NCBI RefSeq assembly: GCF_003858635.1
Contig: NZ_RQJO01000007.1
Location: 1,117,941-1,181,940, forward strand
DNA length: 64,000 bases
Reading direction: 5' to 3'
Source of the DNA: Larkinella rosea
GTDB taxonomy: Bacteria; Bacteroidota; Bacteroidia; Cytophagales; Spirosomataceae
Under the pieces are notes generated by a model. The model searched no databases, was not told where the DNA came from, and saw only the letters and a program-made list of their open reading frames with translations. The position numbers and the translations under genes were made by a program. Of the stretch, positions 29,455-39,974 are shown in pieces (positions within the stretch are counted from its first letter, which is position 1; the number at the start of each line of letters is the position of its first letter).

Positions 29455-30597
29455 ATGTCCCTTTTGACAACCGCTGCGAAACCCGTTCATAAAGAAAGTC
29501 TATACCTGATTCAGCTCGATGGCCTGCGGTTTCTGGCCGTCACGCTGGTGATGCTCGATCATTGGCTGGGCGAACAAAACCGCCTGCCGCTGGGCTATTT
29601 TGGGGTCAATCTGTTTTTTGTCTTAAGCGGTTTTCTGATTACCCGAATTCTGATTCACAGCAAACAGGACGACGACCGTCTGCAGCGTTCGCACGGTCAT
29701 TCGCTGCGGCAATTTTACATTCGCCGGAGCCTGCGCATTTTCCCGATCTATTACCTGACCCTGTTTATTCTGGCGGCAATCGGTTTTCAGGCCGCCCGCG
29801 AAAACCTCGGCTGGTTCCTGACCTACACCCAAAACATCTGGATTATTATTCATCAGACCTGGTTTGGAGCGCTTGACCACCTCTGGTCGCTGGCGGTCGA
29901 AGAACAATTCTATATTTTCTTTCCGTTTCTGGTGCTTTTCATTCCGCTTCGGCGCCTGCCCGTTGCGCTGGCAACGTTAATGACGCTGTCGCTGGTGATG
30001 CGGATTTACCTTTTCGCAACGGATGCCCCCTGGATGGTTCAGTTTGTGTTTATGCCGACCTGTCTGGATGCATTCGGCTTTGGCGGAGTGCTGGCTTATT
30101 TACTGGTTTTTCACCGGGATACCTTTACAAAAATTGTCGGAAATACCGGTTTTTTGCTGATCAGTCTGGCCCTGTATATCATCAATGTGTACCTGATCGG
30201 ATCTACGTCTACCCTTCGAAATGTCTATACGGATGTGCTGGAGCGGTTTTTAACCTCCTTACTCTGTTTTTTCATTATTGGAAAAAGCGTTATAGGATAC
30301 CGCGGTATCGTGAAATACGTGCTGGAGCATCCGGTCGCCAATTACCTCGGCCGCGTCAGTTACGGATTGTATTTATTTCATAATCTCGTTTTCAATTATT
30401 ACCACACTCCGCCAGACTTCATCACCGTGCGCGCCTGGAACCGGATCCTGCGGATCTGGCCGGAATTAATCGGTTCTGGAGCTGAAATAACCCTGAAATT
30501 CCTGTTTTTTTACGCCATAACGGTGGCCCTTGCCACAATTTCCTGGTATGTTGTCGAAAAACCGTTCAATGCCTTGAAGAGTCGTTTTTCCTATTAA
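29455..30597 (+). CDS. Acyltransferase family 3 (OafA/YrhL type) membrane protein
   Basis: 380 residues with about 10 helices. Motifs: QLDGLRFLAVTLVMLDHW (His36 is the likely catalytic residue), VNLFFVLSGFLITRIL, FYIRRSLRIFPIYYL and DHLWSLAVEEQFYIFFPF. These proteins move acetyl or other acyl groups across the inner membrane onto surface glycans. Its neighbours (GT-C pair before, an SGNH lipoprotein later in the locus) fit O-acylation of the glycan made here. Confidence 0.93.
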   Translation: MSLLTTAAKPVHKESLYLIQLDGLRFLAVTLVMLDHWLGEQNRLPLGYFGVNLFFVLSGFLITRILIHSKQDDDRLQRSHGHSLRQFYIRRSLRIFPIYYLTLFILAAIGFQAARENLGWFLTYTQNIWIIIHQTWFGALDHLWSLAVEEQFYIFFPFLVLFIPLRRLPVALATLMTLSLVMRIYLFATDAPWMVQFVFMPTCLDAFGFGGVLAYLLVFHRDTFTKIVGNTGFLLISLALYIINVYLIGSTSTLRNVYTDVLERFLTSLLCFFIIGKSVIGYRGIVKYVLEHPVANYLGRVSYGLYLFHNLVFNYYHTPPDFITVRAWNRILRIWPELIGSGAEITLKFLFFYAITVALATISWYVVEKPFNALKSRFSY

Positions 30598-30640
30598 AAG
30601 CAGATAAGTGAGCCGTTGAATAAATGTAATTGAGCTAATA

Positions 30641-30673
30641 TTTCAAATCGTGCTGTCTATTTCATTATCTTTG
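30641..30673 (+). promoter_or_regulatory. Candidate promoter for the GT2 gene at 30760
   Basis: A perfect TAnnTTTG element, TATCTTTG at 30666-30673, is preceded by TTTC (30641-30644) at 21 bp. It lies in the 162-bp gap after the acyltransferase and would start a second transcript within the glycan locus, with a leader of about 80 nt. Confidence 0.45.
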
Positions 30674-30759
30674 TTTTTGTATCATCGTCAAACCGGCAAT
30701 TAAGAACTTATCCACTATATTTTGATCAACGTTGCCTTAAATCAGTTTCCTACCAACGA

Positions 30760-31533
30760 ATGAGTTTGCACCTTTCAATAGTCATGCCGGCCTACAACGA
30801 GGAAGAATGTATCCACGAGGTTGTAGATACCTGGGTCGATTTACTCAACCGCCAATTTCCCAGCGAGAACACGCGCCTGATCGTCATCAATGACGGTTCG
30901 AAAGACCGTACCGGTGCCATTCTGGATACGCTCAAACCCAAATACCCTACCAAGCTGGAGGTTGTTCACACACCCAACGGCGGCCACGGGAATGCGGTTG
31001 TGCGGGGCTATCGGCACGCCGTCGCACTGGGTTCGGAATATGTGTTCCAGACCGATAGTGACGACCAGTTTGTCACCGACGACTTTGCGAAGTTGTGGGC
31101 CAAACGGCACGAATCGAACTTCATTCTGGGGTACCGCCAGATCCGCTTCGATGCTTTCGCCCGCCTGGTGATTACTCGGATTCTGAAATTCAGCCTTTTC
31201 CTGATTTACGGTACGTACATTAAAGACAGCAATATCCCGTTCCGGTTGATTAACGGAGCTTACCTGAAAAAACTGCTGGAACAATTACCCGATCCGACGC
31301 CGTTTGCTCCCAATATTTTCCTGGCCGTCATGGCGCGGAAAGCCGGTCAAAAAACATTCGATATTCCGATCACGCACAAAGAGCGTCTGACGGGAACGGT
31401 TTCGATTCTCCGTTGGAAACTCATTAAAGTCTGTATTCAAAGTTTCCGCGAGCTGGCCGAATTCCGGCTTCAACTGGGTTCCAAGGTGAAAGCCCTGAAA
31501 GCTGTTGATGTGAAGCAGCCCGTTAAAATGTAA
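30760..31533 (+). CDS. Glycosyltransferase family 2
   Basis: 257 residues, cytoplasmic GT-A fold. Motifs: LSIVMPAYNEEECIHEVVD, VINDGSKDRTG (nucleotide binding), NGGHGNAVVRGYRHA, and a DxD-like FQTDSDDQF. The N-terminal half resembles polyprenyl-phosphate mannose/glucose synthases, but there is no C-terminal membrane anchor. Likely transfers a sugar from an NDP-sugar to a lipid carrier or growing glycan. It has its own candidate promoter. Confidence 0.9.
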   Translation: MSLHLSIVMPAYNEEECIHEVVDTWVDLLNRQFPSENTRLIVINDGSKDRTGAILDTLKPKYPTKLEVVHTPNGGHGNAVVRGYRHAVALGSEYVFQTDSDDQFVTDDFAKLWAKRHESNFILGYRQIRFDAFARLVITRILKFSLFLIYGTYIKDSNIPFRLINGAYLKKLLEQLPDPTPFAPNIFLAVMARKAGQKTFDIPITHKERLTGTVSILRWKLIKVCIQSFRELAEFRLQLGSKVKALKAVDVKQPVKM

Positions 31534-31572
31534 TTTGACAACGGCCGGAAAGCGGCCGGGTTGCCATTGATG

Positions 31573-31629
31573 ACGCAGATTGAACGGATCTCCACAGATT
31601 TTATCTGCGTAAATCCGCCCGATCTGCGT
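31573..31629. repeat. Intergenic palindrome with ACGCAGAT / ATCTGCGT ends
   Basis: The end acgcagattgaacggat (31573-31589) pairs imperfectly with 31613-31629, which ends in atctgcgt. Another atctgcgt lies at 31603-31610. It lies 40 bp after the GT2 stop and directly before another palindrome of a different family. Confidence 0.7.
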
Positions 31630-31656
31630 TTTGTCTTTTGTTGACGAATAAAAGCA

Positions 31657-31756
31657 GACCATTGACCGCTGACGATTGACTATTGCCCACTGACTAAAGT
31701 TAGCAATGGTTGGGTAAAATCCATGATCGATGGTCGATCGTCAGCGGTCAATGGTC
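31657..31756. repeat. Intergenic palindromic repeat, family GACCATTGACC, copy 1
   Basis: The arms at 31657-31680 and 31733-31756 are reverse complements over 24 bp with one mismatch; they contain gaccattgaccgctgacg. The centre is 52 bp. The same words recur in the repeat at 59372-59460. The right arm ends 29 bp before the start of the next gene. Confidence 0.92.
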
Positions 31757-31785
31757 AAAACCCCGCCAAACTTAAACTCATCTTC

Positions 31786-34512
31786 ATGACCAAAAAACAG
31801 CTCTGGATTGGAATTGGGGTTCTGGTGCTTATTCTCGGCGGTTATTTTGCCTACCGCTGGTGGAAAGCACCCGCCCGTTCTGCCTGGATGCTGATTCCGT
31901 CCGATGCGCTGCTGGTGCTGGAAAGCACGTCTTTGCAGGATACCCTTTCCCAACAGGCGAAGCTGAACGAAATGGCGCTCCGGACCACACCGGTTTTTCA
32001 GGAAGCCCTCCAAAGCCTCGAAAAGTTCGCCTGGGCGCCCCTCGACACGGCCAGTGCCGTTCAGTTCCTGCGTGAAAAACCCATCTGGTATTCGTTACAC
32101 CCCACCTCGAAAGACCGACTGGGTTTTGTCTTTTACATTCCCATCAGCTCGATTCAGGACCAGTCCTTCGTCAACCGCATTCTGAACCCGAACGCCGACC
32201 GGTTTCGGGTGCTGAGCCATCCGTATGAAGGCACCCGGATCCATGAACTGCTCACTGTCCGGAATGAATCCCTTGGATCTTTTATCGTCCTTGACGATTA
32301 CCTCGTCGGCAGTTCTTCGACTATATTAATGGAAAGCGTTGTCCGGCGAATGAACCAGCCTTTCACGGAAACGCCCCTGCAACGGGCCGATGTTTCGTTG
32401 ATCCGGCAGGGCAATCTGGCGGGCATTTACGTGCGGAGTTCCGTATTGTCGGCCATTCTTTCGCCCAATGAAGCAAGTACGGACTACCAGTCAAAATACA
32501 TCAAGGCCCTCCTACCCACTGAATTACTGACCCGATTTCGCCAATCGCCGTCCCGCTCCCACCTGATTGGTCTGTCGACGGACGACATCGGGGCGAAGGG
32601 CGCTCTTGCGAATCTGTTTGATCGGCAAACGCCTTTCCGGATCAGTTGCGGAAATTTGATTCCCGATCAGACGACAACTCTTTTTCATTTCAGTGTAAGC
32701 GACGGTCCCCGGTTTGGGAAAGCCCTGACGGCCTTTATCAATTCGGAAGATGATGAAGATACGCGGGAAGGCCGCCGAAAGCTGCGTCCGTTGCTTCAGA
32801 ATGAGGAAAATGGAATTTATAAATACATTGGTAATGAAATCGCCCTCCTTCGACTGGATGCTCCGACGGCCGACCGGCGACTGGTGATGCTGATTCATTC
32901 TACCAACATCGAACGCTTATGGGATCGCTACCAGCTGGCGGCTTTGCTGGCGTCGGGAACCGATCATCTTTCAAATTCTAAACCGTTTTTACGCTACCGG
33001 ATTTCGTCCATCGAAGCCCCCAATTTACCGGCTTTTCTTTTCGGCGGACTCTTTCGCGGTTTCGATCAAAACTGGCTGACGCAGGTTGGTGATTACCTCA
33101 TCGTTGCGAACAGCCAGAGTGTCTTACAGGAATATTTACAATCCATCGATCAACGAACGGTCTGGTCGGAATCGTACCGGCAACGGGATTTACTGACGCA
33201 AACACTTCGTCCCGCCAATTTCACGGCCTACACCCGGTTTTCACGCGCCGGAGAATCGGTGGCTGCGAACTGGCCGCAATCGTGGCAGATTCTGCTCAAC
33301 CACGACGAAACCGCGCTGGATAATGTTGAAAATCTGATTTACCAAAGCACCTACGGACGGGAACGGATTTATTCATCGCTGATTCTGGGACACACGACCC
33401 GGCGGGCCAGTGAAGCGGTTTTAAACCGTGTTTTCCTGCACCGCAAGATCGCACTGAATACCCCTTTGGCCAGTCAGCCGATGGTTATTGGCGATTTTGT
33501 CGCCAGTTCCGGCGCTATCTGGGCCGTCGACCAGGCGCAGCAGTTTACGCTCATCACCCCGGAAGGAGAAAAACACACACTGGGATCGGTCAACGGCCCG
33601 GTAGTCAGTTCGTTAGCCGCGGTCGATTTCCTGAATAACGGCCGTTTGCAGTACGCTTTTGCGACCTCCCGCTCGCTTTACCTGGCCGATCCGGTGAATG
33701 GTTTGGCCAGACTACAGTCGTTTCCGCTGCCCGAAGGACTTTTACCGACTACGCTCATGGCGCCCCGGCGCGACCAAAACCGCAGCCTGATTCTGCTGAT
33801 GCTTCACCGCAACGGGAGCGTTTACGGTTTTGACCGGCACCAAAAGCGGTTCGTAGCGCAGTTTCCGGTCAACAACAATGCCGGAGAAGGCGTGTCCAAC
33901 TTTCACGCAACAGTTCGAAACCAGTCGCTTTCGGTGGTTTCGGTGCAAAAAGAGGGAAAGGTCTTTTTCTGGAATGAAAATGGCGGTTTTCAGGCCGGTT
34001 TTCCACTCGATCTGAAATCGGAACTCATCAGCCCGGCCTGGCTGGAGGCAGGTAATCCGGCCACCATTACGCTGATCACCCGGCAGGGCGAATTGATCAA
34101 TCTTTCGTCGGAAGGGCAAGTTCTGGAGCGGAATCAACTTTTCCGGCCGATTCGCCGGGGTTCGTTTCAGATCTTACCCGAGGTTAATCAAAACGGCTAT
34201 TTGCTCCTTCGAACATCGGATACCGAGGCTGCCATTCTGGATCGGAAAGGAAAATCACTGTTTGAAGTCCGCGGACTCAGACCAGGGCAAACAACGATCC
34301 GCTACCACGTGCTGGGTTCGGGGGTTAACCTGATCAGTGTAAAATCCGGTAATTTTACGAGCCTTTACAACCTGGCCGGTCGCCCAGTCGGCGATCGACC
34401 CATTCCGGGAAATTTCCCCGCTGAATTACAATTTTCGCCTACGCGAAATAAATTATTCGTGTACAGTACCGACACCAAAGCCGTCCAGATCTGGTCGGTG
34501 AAGTTGCGTTAA
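31786..34512 (+). CDS. Membrane-anchored protein of unknown function, DUF3352-like N-terminus and propeller-like C-terminus
   Basis: 908 residues from ATG at 31786 (MTKKQLWIGIGVLVLILGGY). An in-frame ATG at 31723 lies inside the palindromic repeat and is rejected. One N-terminal helix anchors a large periplasmic part. Residues about 35-560 have segments like DUF3352 proteins (IPSDALLVLES, FVFYIPISSI). Residues about 580-908 are beta-rich repeats (DFVASSGAIWAVDQ, YAFATSRSLYLADPVNG, SVQKEGKVFFWNENG) suggesting a propeller. I do not recognise a function. It is followed after 10 bp by the SGNH lipoprotein, so the two may act together on the glycan. Confidence 0.75.
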   Translation: MTKKQLWIGIGVLVLILGGYFAYRWWKAPARSAWMLIPSDALLVLESTSLQDTLSQQAKLNEMALRTTPVFQEALQSLEKFAWAPLDTASAVQFLREKPIWYSLHPTSKDRLGFVFYIPISSIQDQSFVNRILNPNADRFRVLSHPYEGTRIHELLTVRNESLGSFIVLDDYLVGSSSTILMESVVRRMNQPFTETPLQRADVSLIRQGNLAGIYVRSSVLSAILSPNEASTDYQSKYIKALLPTELLTRFRQSPSRSHLIGLSTDDIGAKGALANLFDRQTPFRISCGNLIPDQTTTLFHFSVSDGPRFGKALTAFINSEDDEDTREGRRKLRPLLQNEENGIYKYIGNEIALLRLDAPTADRRLVMLIHSTNIERLWDRYQLAALLASGTDHLSNSKPFLRYRISSIEAPNLPAFLFGGLFRGFDQNWLTQVGDYLIVANSQSVLQEYLQSIDQRTVWSESYRQRDLLTQTLRPANFTAYTRFSRAGESVAANWPQSWQILLNHDETALDNVENLIYQSTYGRERIYSSLILGHTTRRASEAVLNRVFLHRKIALNTPLASQPMVIGDFVASSGAIWAVDQAQQFTLITPEGEKHTLGSVNGPVVSSLAAVDFLNNGRLQYAFATSRSLYLADPVNGLARLQSFPLPEGLLPTTLMAPRRDQNRSLILLMLHRNGSVYGFDRHQKRFVAQFPVNNNAGEGVSNFHATVRNQSLSVVSVQKEGKVFFWNENGGFQAGFPLDLKSELISPAWLEAGNPATITLITRQGELINLSSEGQVLERNQLFRPIRRGSFQILPEVNQNGYLLLRTSDTEAAILDRKGKSLFEVRGLRPGQTTIRYHVLGSGVNLISVKSGNFTSLYNLAGRPVGDRPIPGNFPAELQFSPTRNKLFVYSTDTKAVQIWSVKLR

Positions 34513-34522
34513 CCGATAAAGT

Positions 34523-35557
34523 ATGAAAATTGGCATCCTTGCCCGGTATTTGATCTTGCTGGTTTCCATTCTGATTTACATCGGAAGTTGCTCTTCGGAT
34601 GTCATGAATGCGGGCCAAAAAGAAGGACTTATCCCGGATGACTACCGCTTTGGGGACCTGTACCGCATGGCGAGTCTGCCGCAGTTTAAAGCCCGGCAAC
34701 TTCCGTGTCCGCCCGCCATTTCGGCCAATACTCCCCGAAAACCGATTCATTTATACATTATCGGCGATAGTTTTTCCGAGCCGCCCCGCATGACGCTCAA
34801 GGATTTTCCGGTTGAGCGTTTTCACCGAACCAAGTGGGATACGCATCACCGGGTACAACTGGATACTGCAAAAACCAACATTTTGGTACTCGAAACCGTG
34901 GAGCGGCATTTTCGGGACCAGTTTGGAAAACACATCACCGAATTGAACGTCGTTTCGGATAGCACCCAACCGAAAGCGGAACCCGAAAACCGCCTTAGCT
35001 GGCTCCAAATCACGAAACAACTGGAAACTCTTTTTTCCCGGGACGCGGTGGAAGGTCGTCTGGAAACTATTTTATTTTTCTCAGACTGGGCAGTGTGGTT
35101 CAAAGATTTGAAAGCGTGGCTGACGCTGGACTGGTTTGGCCGGGTCAACCCCAAAACGACCCTTACACCGGATGGAAAACATCTTTTGTATTACCTCGAC
35201 ACCGATACGTCCCTGACCAATTCGTCGTTCAAACCCATTTCGGATCAACTGCTGCATCGCTACATCGACACGCTGAATGCAGTAGCCGACCGATACCAAA
35301 AAGCCGGTTTCGATCGGGTTTATTTGTCGATTATTCCAAACAAAACCAGTATTTACGCTCCGGGCATGGGGCCACTCCCCTACAATCACCTGATCGAACG
35401 CGTTCAGCAGAGTCCCCGGTTAAAACTCCCGATTATCGATGTGTACACTCCGTATACGGCCAGTCAAGTACCGTTGTATGAAATCAGCGACGCCCACTGG
35501 AATTGCGACGGTCGGCAAATCTGGATGCGGGAAATAAACAAAAAACTAAGCGAATGA
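34523..35557 (+). CDS. SGNH-hydrolase-like lipoprotein (AlgX/AlgJ-like O-acetyltransferase candidate)
   Basis: 344 residues with a lipoprotein signal (lipobox YIGSC, Cys23). The fold clues are LYIIGDSFSEPP (nucleophile S83 in GDSF) and, near the C-terminus, ISDAHWNCDG (D323, H325), the order and spacing of the Ser...Asp-x-His triad in AlgX/AlgJ-like SGNH proteins. Those proteins move acetyl groups onto exported polysaccharide. With the acyltransferase-3 at 29455 it could form the periplasmic half of an O-acylation system; this is inference. Confidence 0.75.
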   Translation: MKIGILARYLILLVSILIYIGSCSSDVMNAGQKEGLIPDDYRFGDLYRMASLPQFKARQLPCPPAISANTPRKPIHLYIIGDSFSEPPRMTLKDFPVERFHRTKWDTHHRVQLDTAKTNILVLETVERHFRDQFGKHITELNVVSDSTQPKAEPENRLSWLQITKQLETLFSRDAVEGRLETILFFSDWAVWFKDLKAWLTLDWFGRVNPKTTLTPDGKHLLYYLDTDTSLTNSSFKPISDQLLHRYIDTLNAVADRYQKAGFDRVYLSIIPNKTSIYAPGMGPLPYNHLIERVQQSPRLKLPIIDVYTPYTASQVPLYEISDAHWNCDGRQIWMREINKKLSE

Positions 35558-35612
35558 TTGCGAAAGTTTCACAAAACGAATCATTCTATTACGTTGAAAT
35601 TGTGTATTAACT

Positions 35613-37611
<1,999 letters not shown>

Positions 37612-37643
37612 CTGGAAAGTTAACAAACTTGCAACAGAAGCCA

Positions 37644-37686
37644 ATAAAAAAGAGGCATTCCAGCGTTAAAACCGGTAATGCCTCTG
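37644..37686 (-). terminator. Rho-independent terminator after tRNA-Val
   Basis: On the minus strand the stem agaggcatt (37685-37677) pairs with aatgcctct (37659-37651) and is followed by a run of six T. It begins 8 bp after the tRNA end. Confidence 0.85.
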
Positions 37687-37692
37687 TTGCTG

Positions 37693-37767
37693 TAGGACGT
37701 AGCGGGCTCGAACCGCTGACCTCCGCCCTGTCAAGACGGCGCTCTGAACCAACTGAGCTAACATCCT
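37693..37767 (-). tRNA. tRNA-Val (anticodon GAC)
   Basis: The acceptor arm pairs AGGATGT with ACGTCCT (T-G allowed), with discriminator A at 37693. The D arm reads TTAGCTCAGTTGGT, the anticodon loop TTGACAG lies in a CCGTC/GGCGG stem, and the T arm has GGTTCGAGCC. CCA is not encoded. It lies 23 bp after the MFS gene on the same strand. Confidence 0.93.
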
Positions 37768-37790
37768 GTTATCGTTTCAGGGTCACAAAA

Positions 37791-39110
37791 TTAGGAGATT
37801 TCTTCGGTTTCCAAATGCACCCGGTAAACTTTTTGTGAAGGAATTCGCCACAATAGCAGCAAACCGGCCACAAATAGTACCAGCAACGCCAGCACACTGT
37901 TGCGCATACTGCCGGTCAGTTGCTCGATCAGGCCGTACATGAGCGTACCGATCACGATCGACACCTTTTCGGTAACGTCGTAAAAACTGAAAAAAGAAGC
38001 CGTATCCTGCGTTCCGCTCGGGATCAATTTGGAGTAGGTTGCCCGGGAAAGGGCCTGAATGCCGCCCATGACCAAGCCGACAACCACCGCCAGGGCGTAG
38101 AACTGGTATTCGGTCATCACAAAATACGCGCCCACGCAGATGCCGACCCAAACCGTCACGGCGATCATCAAAGCGTAAATGTTGCCCAATTTGCCCGATA
38201 ATCGGGCAAACAGAATGGCGCCCGGAATGGCAATCAGTTGAATCAATAAAATGGTAACTATTAAACTTTGGGCGGGTAATTTCAATTCGTCACTTCCGAA
38301 AATGGTGGCAATGTACATAACGGTTTGTACCGCCATGTTGTAAATAAAATAGGCCAGCAGAAATTTTTTAAGCAGTTTCTGTCGCTGCACCTGATCAAAC
38401 ACTTTCTTCAATTCCCGAAAACCGTTAAAAATCCAGCTCTCCGAGGTTTTGGGACGTTCCTTTCGTTTGGCATCGGGCAAATTCCGGAACGAGAGTTGCG
38501 CAAAACCGAACCACCAAACCCCGACCGTCAGAAATGAAATCCGGGAAGCCATCGATCCCGACAGACCGCCGTACCACTGCGGAAACAGAATCATGGTCAG
38601 GTTAAAAATCATCAGCAACACGCTCCCAATATAGCCCATCGTAAAACCGCGCGCACTCACGCGGTCGATCTGGTCTTCGGTGACAATTTCGGGCAGGTAA
38701 GAGTTATAGAACACGATGCTCCCCCCCCAGCCGACCAGACTCAGGATAAAGCAAAAAACCGCAAACGTGGTGGTTTCCTGCGTGAAGAAAAACAGCAGCG
38801 AACAACTGATCGAGCCCAGAATGCAAAAGAATCTCATGAACGCTTTCTTCTGGCCACTGTAATCGGCCAGCGCCGAGGAAATCGGGCAGAGCAGGGCAAT
38901 CAGCAGGAACGAAGCTGAAACCGAATAGGAAAAAAGAACTGAATTTTTGACCGAAAAACCCAGGAAATCGATCACGTTTCCGCCCGCTTCGTTCAAAGCC
39001 GTGGCACTGAAGTAAACCGGGAAAATACTGGAAACAATCACCAGTGAATGGACCGAGTTTGCCCAATCGTATAAACACCAGGCATTGATAATACGGGGGT
39101 TATTTTTCAT
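37791..39110 (-). CDS. MFS transporter, UMF1 / Atg22-like
   Basis: 439 residues with about 12 helices. The start INAWCLYDWANSVHSLVIVS and the central GGSIVFYNSYLPEIV are typical of the UMF1 family (relatives of fungal vacuolar effluxer Atg22). Substrate unknown; inner membrane. ATG at 39110. It lies upstream of tRNA-Val and the AraC/Tet(X)-like pair on the same strand, but the tRNA terminator separates them, so a joint role in drug resistance is not supported. Confidence 0.88.
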   Translation of the reverse strand: MKNNPRIINAWCLYDWANSVHSLVIVSSIFPVYFSATALNEAGGNVIDFLGFSVKNSVLFSYSVSASFLLIALLCPISSALADYSGQKKAFMRFFCILGSISCSLLFFFTQETTTFAVFCFILSLVGWGGSIVFYNSYLPEIVTEDQIDRVSARGFTMGYIGSVLLMIFNLTMILFPQWYGGLSGSMASRISFLTVGVWWFGFAQLSFRNLPDAKRKERPKTSESWIFNGFRELKKVFDQVQRQKLLKKFLLAYFIYNMAVQTVMYIATIFGSDELKLPAQSLIVTILLIQLIAIPGAILFARLSGKLGNIYALMIAVTVWVGICVGAYFVMTEYQFYALAVVVGLVMGGIQALSRATYSKLIPSGTQDTASFFSFYDVTEKVSIVIGTLMYGLIEQLTGSMRNSVLALLVLFVAGLLLLWRIPSQKVYRVHLETEEIS

Positions 39111-39173
39111 GAAAGGAAGGATTCCGGAAATTTAGGGGTGAATATAAGGATGTTCCGGCAAGCCTTCAATGCT

Positions 39174-39974
39174 TCACTCTTTTTTATAATACCGCACGTA
39201 ATCGATGGTGTATACGAACGGAAATTTCGAATCATCGATCTCTCCTCCGCTCACACCGCCCATCGCCAGGTTCAACAGCAAGTAATGCGGTTTGGTAAAC
39301 TGCTGCCACTCAGCGGGAGTCATATCCGCAGCCTTGTAAATGGCGTAATTGAGATCATCCACCGACATCAGAATCTGGGTTTCGTCCCATTCAAGGGTGT
39401 AGGTGTGAAAGTTATCCGACAGGTCCTGAATCGCGGGCGAAATGGAAATTTGGGGGGCATCCTGTCCACTCGCATTCGCTTTGTGCAAACTTCCAAACAC
39501 GTAGATGGGCGCAAAACCCAGCCATTCCATGATGTCGATTTCCCCACAGGCGGGCCAGTTCACCTGATCAAAATTGACACCTTTGGTCCAGATGGCCGTC
39601 CAGGCTCCTTTTCCTACCGGCATTTTAGCCCGAACTTCAATTTTTCCGTACAAAAAATCGGCCTTCCCTTTGGTATGGATACTCGCCGAACTGATCGGTT
39701 TCGACTGGAAATTGTCATTGAGCGCCGTAAGAATCAGGTTTCCGTTTTCAACCCGACTATTTGCCAGGCGTTTGGCGACGTAATTCTGGGCTTCCTTATT
39801 CCGGGGTGATCCGGTTTCGTATGACCAGCGAGTCGAATCGGGCAATCCGGTAGTGTTGAACTCGTCCGACCAGACCAGTTTATACGTCGGCTCGGGATCG
39901 GGCTTTTGTTTACAGGTACTGAACAAGAGGCAGAAAAAACCGGCGAGCGGCCACAAAGGGGTTCTAAATTTCAT
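39174..39974 (-). CDS. GH16 family beta-glucanase-type lipoprotein
   Basis: 266 residues from ATG at 39974, which shares one base with the stop of the GDPD gene (TGATG). Lipoprotein signal with lipobox FSTC (Cys21). GH16 signs: YKLVWSDEFNTTGLPDSTRW, KIEVRAKMPVGKGAWTAIW, and the catalytic motif GEIDIMEW with nucleophile E145, D147 and acid/base E150. It lacks the inserted Met-rich variant of other subfamilies, so laminarinase- or lichenase-like endo-beta-glucanase activity is most likely. Outer membrane or surface. Co-transcribed with GDPD. Confidence 0.93.
   Translation of the reverse strand: MKFRTPLWPLAGFFCLLFSTCKQKPDPEPTYKLVWSDEFNTTGLPDSTRWSYETGSPRNKEAQNYVAKRLANSRVENGNLILTALNDNFQSKPISSASIHTKGKADFLYGKIEVRAKMPVGKGAWTAIWTKGVNFDQVNWPACGEIDIMEWLGFAPIYVFGSLHKANASGQDAPQISISPAIQDLSDNFHTYTLEWDETQILMSVDDLNYAIYKAADMTPAEWQQFTKPHYLLLNLAMGGVSGGEIDDSKFPFVYTIDYVRYYKKE

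Noticed and set aside
31723..31785. In-frame ATG 21 codons upstream of the membrane protein at 31786
   Set aside because: It lies in the palindromic repeat; the 21 extra residues precede what is plainly the N-terminal anchor.
37791..39110. MFS gene as part of a tetracycline-resistance unit with the Tet(X)-like gene
   Set aside because: It is UMF1/Atg22-like rather than a drug:proton antiporter, and the tRNA plus terminator separate it from the AraC/Tet(X)-like pair.
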